Of a DNA stretch of 64,000 bases, positions 58,884 through 64,000 are shown piece after piece; the first letter of the stretch is position 1; each line of letters begins with the position of its first letter. Under the pieces are notes generated by a model that was given only the letters and a program-made list of their open reading frames with translations, was not told the origin of the DNA and did not search any database. Both the position numbers and the translations under genes were made by a program. The stretch is from Marinomonas primoryensis (GTDB lineage Bacteria > Pseudomonadota > Gammaproteobacteria > Pseudomonadales > Marinomonadaceae): NCBI RefSeq assembly GCF_013372285.1, contig NZ_CP054301.1, positions 1,474,001 to 1,538,000 of the forward strand, given 5' to 3'.

Positions 58884-58908
58884 TTAATTTTACTCTGACC
58901 CCAATTAT
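58884..58908 (+). repeat. 25-nt motif, copy A (inverted copy at 61731)
   Basis: Runs from TTAATTTTACTCTGACC through CCCAATTAT. Copy B at 61731-61754 is its reverse complement with one base deleted. From memory, this type of motif is widespread in gammaproteobacterial genomes near RAYT-type transposases and cassette arrays; I cannot verify this here. Confidence 0.7.
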
Positions 58909-58943
58909 TTCAATTATTTTGTTTCTCTAAACTGGAGTTTTAA

Positions 58944-59192
58944 ATGTTAGAGTTGAGACCAAATTGCGAATGTTGTGATAAGGATTTACCGCCAGAATCT
59001 ACAGAGGCACTTATCTGTACATTTGAATGTACCTTTTGTACAAGTTGTGTTAAGGGAGTTTTGAATAATCAATGTCCTAATTGTGGTGGTAATTTTGTTA
59101 GCAGACCAATAAGGCCTATTGCAGCATTAAAAAATAATCCAGCATCAACTAAACGCGTGCTAAAAGAACAAGGTTGCGTACTAAACACATAA
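58944..59192 (+). CDS. DUF1272 domain protein (cassette-borne)
   Basis: 82 residues. It begins LELRPNCECCDKDLPPES and contains CTFECTFCTSC and CPNCGGNFV, the complete DUF1272 pattern with eight or more metal-binding cysteines. Function unknown. GGAG precedes the ATG. The stop codon lies inside the attC site that follows, as in typical integron cassettes. No attC or attI is visible upstream, so its 5' boundary is unclear. Confidence 0.85.
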   Translation: MLELRPNCECCDKDLPPESTEALICTFECTFCTSCVKGVLNNQCPNCGGNFVSRPIRPIAALKNNPASTKRVLKEQGCVLNT

Positions 59193-59287
59193 CAAGGGTT
59201 TTCAAGTCGGACAAATAACAGTTGGCTGGTTCCGCTCCGCTTCACATTTTAGCCAACTACAATTTGCCCCTTAACAGGGCGTTAGCT
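59187..59287 (+). other. attC site 1 (after the DUF1272 gene)
   Basis: R'' ACATAAC (59187-59193) followed by AAGGG, inner inverted repeats GTTGGCT (59221-59227) and AGCCAAC (59251-59257), then CCCCTT and R' GCGTTAGCT ending at 59287. About 100 bp, the size and fold of a chromosomal-integron attC. Confidence 0.75.
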
Positions 59288-59304
59288 GTAGAAAAGAGGA
59301 AGCG

Positions 59305-59679
59305 ATGAGAATACTTACAAATATATGCTCGAATGACCTCCAAAAAAGCAAAGACTTTTATGTAGAGCTTCTCGATTTTAAAGTTAAGTATGATAGTGAC
59401 TGGTATGTTCAGCTTTGTTCTCCAGATGATTCAGAAATTGAGTATGGAATTATCCAGCGGAATCACGATTTAGTACCTAAGGAGTATCAAAATGCACCAA
59501 CGGGTATGTATGTAACTTTTGTAGTTGACGATGTTGATATGGTCTACGAAAGGGCACTAAAAATGAAGGTTACTATTGTAGAGACGCCTCGTAATGAATT
59601 TTACGGTCAGCGTAGGTTTCTAGCTAAAGATCCAAATGGTTGTTTAATAGATATCTGTTCTCCATGGGAAGCAGAGTAA
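59305..59679 (+). CDS. VOC (glyoxalase/bleomycin resistance-like) protein (cassette-borne)
   Basis: 124 residues, single VOC fold of two beta-alpha-beta-beta-beta modules: SNDLQKSKDFYVELLDFKV at the start, YVTFVVDDVDMVYERAL in the middle and FLAKDPNGCLIDICSPW at the end. VOC members include glyoxalase I, fosfomycin and bleomycin resistance proteins and dioxygenases. No substrate can be assigned. AGAGGAAG precedes the ATG. It is flanked by attC sites 1 and 2. Confidence 0.85.
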   Translation: MRILTNICSNDLQKSKDFYVELLDFKVKYDSDWYVQLCSPDDSEIEYGIIQRNHDLVPKEYQNAPTGMYVTFVVDDVDMVYERALKMKVTIVETPRNEFYGQRRFLAKDPNGCLIDICSPWEAE

Positions 59680-59692
59680 TGTTTGAAAGAAC

Positions 59693-59765
59693 AACTAGCA
59701 AGGCGCATCAGGCTCGCCCGCAAGCGGGCTGGACCTCCGTTCCGGCGCTTGTGCGCGGCGTTATA
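59693..59765 (+). other. attC site 2 (after the VOC gene)
   Basis: Degenerate R'' AACTAGC (59693-59699) followed by AAGGCGCA, a central GCCCG/CGGGC hairpin, then TGCGCGGC and R' GTTATAC (59759-59765). Length 73 bp, in the range of class 1-type attC sites. Confidence 0.75.
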
Positions 59766-59781
59766 CCTTAAAGGAGATAAA

Positions 59782-60318
59782 ATGAAGAATCTTATTGTTG
59801 GAGTAATTGTGAGTGCATTATCTTTTTCTGTATTTGCCAATACAGAGTCGCCATATGTAGGTCAGGAGTCACGTAAAATTAAGGCGTTGTCCCAACAAGA
59901 AATTGAGGGCTACCTAAATGGTAAAGGTTTAGAATTCGCCAAAGCAGCCGAGCTTAATCAGTTTCCTGGTCCAAGTCATGTTCTCAAGGTAGCCAAAGAA
60001 CTTAATCTTACCGAAGAACAAACAAAGCGTACTCAAGAAATTTTTGACTCTATGAAATCAAAAGCGACTATGTTGGGTAATCAATTTGTTGAAAAAGAGC
60101 GGGAACTTGACAGGCAGTTCTCCAGTGGAGCAATAAATGCTAATTCCCTTAAAATACTCTTATCCGATATCGGTGCACTTCAGGCCAACATACGGCATGT
60201 GCATTTGAATGCCCACCTTGATCAAAAAGCATTGCTCACTAAACACCAGATTTATATGTACGATCAACTACGTGGTTACAGCACGCCCGATAATAATGGA
60301 ACGAAACATCATCACTAA
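59782..60318 (+). CDS. Spy/CpxP-like periplasmic protein (cassette-borne)
   Basis: 178 residues with a signal peptide (MKNLIVGVIVSALSFSVFA, cleavage near ANT). The mature, mainly helical part has LNLTEEQTKRTQEIFDSMK, the LTxxQ-like segment of Spy/CpxP periplasmic chaperones, and charged helices after it. The C-terminal KHHH is unusual and could bind metal. AAAGGAG precedes the ATG at 59782; the longer open frame from 59683 runs through attC site 2. The gene lies between attC 2 and a truncated attC 3. Confidence 0.78.
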   Translation: MKNLIVGVIVSALSFSVFANTESPYVGQESRKIKALSQQEIEGYLNGKGLEFAKAAELNQFPGPSHVLKVAKELNLTEEQTKRTQEIFDSMKSKATMLGNQFVEKERELDRQFSSGAINANSLKILLSDIGALQANIRHVHLNAHLDQKALLTKHQIYMYDQLRGYSTPDNNGTKHHH

Positions 60319-60327
60319 ACAAATAAA

Positions 60328-60351
60328 GTATAACAAGGCCAACCACTCAGA
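60328..60351 (+). other. Truncated attC site 3 (left half only)
   Basis: GTATAACAAGGCC at 60328-60340 is an R'' element and an exact complement of the R' GTTATAC that opens the same (Spy) cassette at 59759. The right half is missing: a 208-bp duplicated segment begins at 60352. Confidence 0.65.
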
Positions 60352-60559
60352 AGTCAAAAGCTTCGCTTCATTTTCCCGATGCGCAGATAAACCGTGCGAC
60401 AGGTAGCGTGCTCAATGTCGCTATGACAAGAAAAAAAAGACCGATATGAAAATCACATCGGTCTTTTTCTATTTCAAATCTCTAATAATCCAACGCCATT
60501 TTTGCCATTTTCATTGTATTTTCAAACGATGCACAACCTGCGATAAACAAGCCGTTATG
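60352..60559. repeat. 208-bp direct repeat, copy 1
   Basis: Nearly identical to 61793-62001 (about seven differences including one single-base indel). It contains a copy of the last 25 codons of the MYG1-family gene and of its downstream terminator, in the same orientation as copy 2. Confidence 0.93.
60482..60559 (-). pseudogene. 3' fragment of a MYG1-family gene
   Basis: The minus strand encodes the C-terminal 25 residues of the MYG1 protein (ending MKMAKMALDY and stop). Changes from the intact gene at 61924 are few and the one in the Gly codon is synonymous. The fragment has no start and ends abruptly at 60559. Confidence 0.85.
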
Positions 60560-60744
60560 GCTGAGTAGGGCATTACCTAAAGATTATCTAAAGCGGCTGA
60601 AATAGCTCGGGTTGAGTGTTCTTTTGTCTATCTTCGTTCACGGTTTATTTTCAGTACTCAAAAAACATCAAACAAGTGGGAGCTTGTCGGTTAAACTCTC
60701 TCTCTCTTTATGTATGCGGTAATAATGCTAACTGGATCAAACAC
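60560..60744. other. Gap upstream of the EamA gene
   Basis: 185 bp between repeat copy 1 and the EamA start. It presumably holds the promoter of the exporter gene; I could not define one with confidence. Confidence 0.4.
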
Positions 60745-61632
60745 ATGGCTCAAAACTACACACCTACTTTTAAAAACTGGCTTTCTCTGCTGTTGCTCAT
60801 TCTGCTGTGGGGGACGTCATTTATGTTTACCGCTGTCTCACTGGAAAGCTTTAGCCCTGTAGCGATAGTCTCTCTTAGAGTCTTGATTGCAGCGATTATT
60901 CTAACGCTCTTTATGTATGCCAAGGGTTGGCGTTTGCCTGTAGACCCGTTGGCTTGGGCGGTATTTTTGCTGCTGGGTATTATGGGTAACTTGTTGCCAT
61001 TTTTTCTGATCTCCACAGGTCAGAAGGATATTAGCTCGGGCATTACGGGATTGCTGATGGCATTTATGCCGCTGGCGACAATGATTTTGGCGCATTATTT
61101 TGTGTTAGGAGAAAGCCTTAATCGCTTTAAAGTCTTCGGTTTTGTGCTAGGTATTACTGGCGTGGTGATTGTGCTTTGGCCGTCGTTAGTAGGCGCTCAT
61201 AGTAACTTACTGAGTGGTCTGTTAATTTTACTCGCCACGTTTAGTTATGCGATAAATGCCATTTTGGTGAGGCGATTGCCTTCCTATAACCCGGTTGTAA
61301 CAGCGGCAGGCGTGATGATTATTTCCAGCATCGTTATCGTGCCATTGTGGCTGTGGCAAGATTTACCGTGGCAACAAAGCTATTCTTTAAAAGCCACATT
61401 ATCCATGTTGTGGTTAGGTGTCGGTCCAACTGCGTTTGGCACCATTCTCTTGTTTGCCGTTATCGCCACGGCAGGCCCTACGTTTCTTTCGTACATTAAT
61501 TACATGATTCCTATCGTGGCGTACTTTACTGGCGTGCTTCTTTTGGGCGAAGCCATTGAATGGCAAAGCCTAGCGGCCATGTTATTAATAATGTTGGGGA
61601 TAGCGCTAACGCGAAAGCGGGTTGCTGATTAA
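60745..61632 (+). CDS. EamA/DMT-family transporter
   Basis: 295 residues with ten predicted membrane helices in two EamA repeats. The start WGTSFMFTAVSLESFSPVAI is typical (DMT superfamily, RhaT/YdcZ-like permeases). The second repeat contains FLSYINYMIPIVAYFTGVLLLGE (excerpted region about 248-270). I use the ATG at 60745; the open frame back to 60616 has no family similarity. Substrate unknown. It is bracketed by the 208-bp direct repeats. Confidence 0.87.
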   Translation: MAQNYTPTFKNWLSLLLLILLWGTSFMFTAVSLESFSPVAIVSLRVLIAAIILTLFMYAKGWRLPVDPLAWAVFLLLGIMGNLLPFFLISTGQKDISSGITGLLMAFMPLATMILAHYFVLGESLNRFKVFGFVLGITGVVIVLWPSLVGAHSNLLSGLLILLATFSYAINAILVRRLPSYNPVVTAAGVMIISSIVIVPLWLWQDLPWQQSYSLKATLSMLWLGVGPTAFGTILLFAVIATAGPTFLSYINYMIPIVAYFTGVLLLGEAIEWQSLAAMLLIMLGIALTRKRVAD

Positions 61633-61691
61633 GTAAAGACAGCCTTTATTATCATTGCTGTTCTGTTTCTACTCGACGAGTTCGCAAAACA

Positions 61692-61728
61692 AAAAAAGCA
61701 GATACTGACAATCAGCATCTGCTTTTTT
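61692..61728 (+). terminator. Terminator after the EamA gene
   Basis: AAAAAAGCAGAT (61692-61703) pairs with ATCTGCTTTTTT (61717-61728). Confidence 0.9.
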
Positions 61729-61730
61729 GG

Positions 61731-61754
61731 ATAATTGGGGCAGAGTAAAATTAA
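61731..61754 (-). repeat. 25-nt motif, copy B (inverted relative to 58884)
   Basis: Reverse complement of the motif at 58884-58908 with one base fewer (CTGCCCC for CTGACCCC on the minus strand). With copy A it brackets the cassette cluster, repeat copy 1 and the EamA gene. Confidence 0.7.
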
Positions 61755-61792
61755 ATCCAAAGTGATTACTTAAATCTAATCTTCCAATTACC

Positions 61793-62001
61793 AGTCAAAA
61801 GCTTCGCTTCATTTTCCCGATGTGCAGATAAACCATGCGACAGGTAGCGTGCTCAATGTCGCTATGACAAGACAAAAAAAGACCGATATGAAAGCCACAT
61901 CGGTCTTTTTCTATTTCAAATCTCTAATAATCCAACGCCATTTTTGCCATTTTCATTGTATTTTCAAACGATGCACAGCCTGCGATAAACAAGCCGTTAT
62001 G
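61793..62001. repeat. 208-bp direct repeat, copy 2
   Basis: The resident copy, comprising the intact 3' end of the MYG1-family gene and its terminator. Copy 1 is at 60352-60559. Confidence 0.93.
61874..61912 (-). terminator. Terminator of the MYG1-family gene
   Basis: AAAAAGACCGAT (to 61887) pairs with ATCGGTCTTTTT (from 61899). On the minus strand it follows the MYG1 stop by 11 bases and ends in T residues. A near-identical copy lies in repeat copy 1. Confidence 0.88.
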
Positions 62002-62799
62002 ACAGAACATGGCATCTTCTAAACCGGTTACGTCTTGTAGTTCTTTATCTGACAATCCTGCCCATGGCGCGGGTAGTTTTTTACGATCTTCAAATGAGCC
62101 TAGTTCGACTGGCACGGTTTGTATGCGCCATTGTCCTGTTTGGGATGGGTACACCATAAACAAAGCGTCTTGCGATAACCTAAGTACAGTGGTTTTCCAT
62201 GGTGTGTATTGTTCTAACACGATGACTCTTGGGTCTGCGGCTTTTTCTATGGCGTTGGCGACGATGGTTTTTGCGTTTACGCCACCACTTGCCGCAGCAA
62301 TGAATCGAGCTAATATGCGTGATGCAAAGGCAACAGCTTCATCAAAACAGGCGTCAAAATCGCCTTCTTCTTGCCATGTAGGGTTAAACATTGAGATGGT
62401 TTGACTCAGGCTGATGCCTGTCTGTACGCCTTCTACGTGTCCGCAATCTATTGCGTCTATGGCGGAGACTAAATTTTTGTCCAATGCGTTGGCGACTTCT
62501 TTATTACCCGCGCATATTTCTAGGCCGTACTTTTGCCAAATTAACCCAAATGATGAAAACGGGATACCATTTTCTCGTGCGCCTGCGCCGCCTTTTTGGT
62601 GATGATCAAAACGGTCTTTTTCAGCGTCGTATATTCCGCCTACGTCTAACACTATGTCGGCTTTGGCTATCACGTCTAAGTCACGTGTGCGTATTAATTC
62701 TACAGATGGAAAAATGCTTTTAAGTGCCGCTACTGCAAACACGTCGTCTGCGTGAAAGTTGCCATTGTGCGTTGCGATTACTTGAATTTGTTCGGTCAT
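61924..62799 (-). CDS. MYG1-family protein (DHH-like)
   Basis: 291 residues from the ATG at 62799 (MTEQIQVIATHNG), with AAGAGA upstream; the open frame to 62844 is not family-like. Characteristic MYG1 metal-site motifs are THNGNFHADDVFA, DVGGIYD, DRFDHHQKG and AIDAIDCGH. Eukaryotic MYG1 is a 3'-5' exonuclease; bacterial members are widespread and little studied. Its 3' end is the source of the direct repeat at 60352. Confidence 0.92.
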   Translation of the reverse strand: MTEQIQVIATHNGNFHADDVFAVAALKSIFPSVELIRTRDLDVIAKADIVLDVGGIYDAEKDRFDHHQKGGAGARENGIPFSSFGLIWQKYGLEICAGNKEVANALDKNLVSAIDAIDCGHVEGVQTGISLSQTISMFNPTWQEEGDFDACFDEAVAFASRILARFIAAASGGVNAKTIVANAIEKAADPRVIVLEQYTPWKTTVLRLSQDALFMVYPSQTGQWRIQTVPVELGSFEDRKKLPAPWAGLSDKELQDVTGLEDAMFCHNGLFIAGCASFENTMKMAKMALDY

Positions 62800-63013
62800 T
62801 CTATAGTCTCTTTTATTGATATCATTGCACTTAACAGCACACACGTACTAAAAACGGAATTTTACGGGGTTTTAATGATAGGTGACACCGTTCATTTAAC
62901 AGCATCTAAGACAGGCATGCGTAAAAGCCAATAAGAATAGGGCTTCCAGCTCTTTGTTTTGCGTAACTTTTCTATAGTTAATCTTTGTTTTCTTAAGGAA
63001 GAGGATTAGTTCA

Positions 63014-63144
63014 ATGCCCAGAAGTCAGCAAGTTTGCTTAGACGATACCTCTTATCATCATTGTGTTACTCGATGCGTGCGCCGTGCATTTTTATACGGT
63101 GAAGATCCGTTCACAAGAACCAGCTACGAGCATCGACGAAATTG
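63014..63144 (+). pseudogene. RAYT (IS200-like) transposase fragment, N-terminal
   Basis: The frame from ATG 63014 encodes MPRSQQVCLDDTSYHHCVTR followed by CVRRAFLYGED and SYEHRRNW, the N-terminus of REP-associated tyrosine transposases. Similarity stops at RRNW and the sequence becomes a decayed carboxypeptidase fragment. The HUH-region histidines and catalytic tyrosine are absent, so it is inactive. Confidence 0.8.
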
Positions 63145-63250
63145 GCCATTTAAAGTGTCGATCTAAGCCCGATTTTACAATGGTTGAGTGACTGGCGAAG
63201 CCTAGGGCGCCGTGCATTTTAGAAAATATTTGGAAGGGCGTTACTTGTAA
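63145..63250 (+). pseudogene. Decayed 3' end of an M32 carboxypeptidase gene
   Basis: Two blocks match the end of the intact M32 gene at 58.5 kb. 63145-63192 reads AI*SVDLSPILQWLSD against AIQSGDLSPIFQWLSD; 63191-63250 reads TGEA*GAVHFRKYLEGRYL and stop against TGETLNAVHFRKHLEGRYL. A TAA and a TAG interrupt it, and roughly 58 bases are deleted between the blocks with a frame change. Nucleotide divergence is substantial, so it is not a recent duplicate. Confidence 0.82.
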
Positions 63251-63294
63251 AAGACGTGATTAATTAGATTGATTAGAACTAGGCAGGTTTTTGT

Positions 63295-63341
63295 TTAGCC
63301 TTAAATGGCTAATTTTATATTTTTAGCCATAATCGGCTAAA
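63295..63341. promoter_or_regulatory. Two tandem TAGCC-N6-GGCTA palindromes
   Basis: TTAGCC-TTAAAT-GGCTAA (63295-63312) and TTTAGCC-ATAATC-GGCTAAA (63322-63341) are perfect palindromes outside their 6-bp centres, 28 bp apart centre to centre. The layout is that of a paired operator for a dimeric regulator. The protein is unknown, and only a short ORF with a ribosome site lies downstream. Confidence 0.65.
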
Positions 63342-63371
63342 TTAACTCCAGTATACAAAAGGAGTTCTGAT

Positions 63372-63461
63372 ATGGAGCCTACTTATAAACTTATCACTGT
63401 GTTCAGTGGCTTACTTAGTTGCTATCGTTGCGGTCAGTCATTTTGTTATCTCTTCTGTTAG
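63372..63461 (+). other. Short ORF, possible gene remnant downstream of the palindromes
   Basis: 29 codons from an ATG preceded by AAAAGGAG at 63357-63364, ending at 63461 inside the 3' end of the convergent amine oxidase gene. Shifting one frame after codon 15 would give a hydrophobic LVAIVAVSHFVI-like stretch, so it may be the broken start of a small membrane protein. Not recognised. Confidence 0.25.
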
Positions 63462-64000
63462 TGCCTGTACGCCTAGGCTTGCAGCTTCAATGGCGCCAGC
63501 TACATAGCCCGGAAACTGGCGAGACCATTCACTGGTAATGCCAACGAGGTGATCTTGCCAAAGCCCTGTCGTGGCTTTAGAGGGCGGTGTCGTTGCGTGT
63601 TGACCGTCACTTTTTGCATCAATAGTGGTTGCGGTGAATGGGTCTTGTGACCAGTCCTTAAAAAAATCGGCCACTGGCGTTTCTGCCTGAACGCCAAACA
63701 ATCGAACTAATTGCGCACGACAATGCCGTTTCAATTCGTCCACTGTCACACTTTGACGCACATGGGGCGGAACCCCAAAGAAACCAAATAATGCAGCATG
63801 ACCGCCGGGGGCAGAAGCATCATGGATTTCAGTGAGTGGGCCACGGGCGCTGTTGGCTGATCCTGAAAGGCCTTGTTTACGCCAAAATGGCGTATCATAT
63901 ACGGCAAAATATTTAGCATGAGGCGCCATCCACGTTGCTGTTGCGCGCCATTTTTTTACCAAATCTTGTGGTAACGCAGGAATAAATTCTAGGTTGTATT
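63438..64000 (-). CDS. Flavin monoamine oxidase family protein, C-terminal part
   Basis: Minus-strand gene whose 3' part (about 187 codons) is in the window; the frame is open to the last base and the start lies beyond it. PWMAPHAKYF-like TWMAPHAKYFAVYDTPFW, then EIHDASAPGGHAALFGFFG and the C-terminal GITSEWSRQFPGYVAGAIEA, which is the FAD-contacting end (PGYxxGAIxAG) of the amine oxidase family. Substrate amine unknown. Confidence 0.85.
   Translation of the reverse strand, partial: YNLEFIPALPQDLVKKWRATATWMAPHAKYFAVYDTPFWRKQGLSGSANSARGPLTEIHDASAPGGHAALFGFFGVPPHVRQSVTVDELKRHCRAQLVRLFGVQAETPVADFFKDWSQDPFTATTIDAKSDGQHATTPPSKATTGLWQDHLVGITSEWSRQFPGYVAGAIEAASLGVQALTEEITK

Larger units (their letters stand above)
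58551..58943. other. Repeat-rich gap between the M32 gene and the cassette cluster
   Basis: 393 bp without a supported ORF. It contains a 23-bp palindrome (58582-58604), a REP-like hairpin (58735-58755) and one copy of a 25-nt motif (58884-58908) that recurs inverted at 61731-61754. It marks the change from core to accessory DNA. Confidence 0.7.

Noticed and set aside
58860..58943. An attC or attI site upstream of the DUF1272 gene
   Set aside because: No GTTATGT-like R' complementary to the cassette's own R'' is present there, so the left boundary of the cluster is left undefined.
60616..60744. N-terminal extension of the EamA protein
   Set aside because: The 43 extra residues have no family similarity, while the ATG at 60745 gives the normal length.

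Overview
The window reads as one chromosomal segment of a marine gammaproteobacterium, most like Marinomonas (Oceanospirillales). That assignment is inferred from gene content and order (nirBD-nasA, purMN with a DUF3108 gene, a sdh-suc supercluster opposite gltA, a sarcosine oxidase operon with purU) and from moderate GC; no rRNA or other marker gene is present. I found no tRNA, rRNA, CRISPR array or intact insertion sequence.

1-5.8 kb: assimilatory nitrate/nitrite reduction. The end of nirB, then nirD, a 309-bp gap with a well-spaced sigma54-type promoter and a leader terminator, then nasA, a YbiB-like gene and mobA (molybdenum cofactor guanylylation for NasA). 5.8-9.7 kb: purM-purN-DUF3108 on the minus strand, divergent from a DUF2066 gene and a small CxxC protein. 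9.7-23.4 kb: almost the whole TCA core, with gltA on minus and sdhCDAB-sucAB-lpd-sucCD on plus; SucB carries two lipoyl domains.

23.4-32 kb: a CWC protein, a LysR gene divergent from a gallate-dioxygenase-like gene, lhgO, a lipoprotein, and a minus-strand set of 2-hydroxycarboxylate transporter, CitA/CitB-type two-component system and a short Rossmann-fold protein. 32.3-42.9 kb: uronate utilisation. A UxuR-like GntR regulator and dctP lie on minus, and dctQM, a cytoplasmic GH31 glycosidase, uxaC, uxuB and uxuA lie on plus. The divergent promoter holds two GntR-type operators inside a perfect 18-bp-arm inverted repeat. The set would import a uronate or uronate-containing glycoside and convert glucuronate to 2-keto-3-deoxygluconate.

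43-48.3 kb: ApbE lipoprotein, an AraC regulator opposite a NepI-like exporter, and a LysE exporter opposite a LysR regulator. 48.6-58.6 kb: soxBDAG plus purU (sarcosine oxidation and one-carbon handling), D-lactate dehydrogenase, and an M32 carboxypeptidase.

58.6-63.4 kb is the accessory region. It holds a short integron-cassette cluster without integrase (DUF1272, VOC and Spy-like genes with attC sites), a 208-bp direct repeat of the 3' end of a MYG1 gene flanking an EamA exporter, inverted copies of a 25-nt motif, and a scar in which a RAYT transposase start is joined to a decayed second copy of the M32 carboxypeptidase 3' end. The window ends inside a flavin amine oxidase gene on the minus strand.
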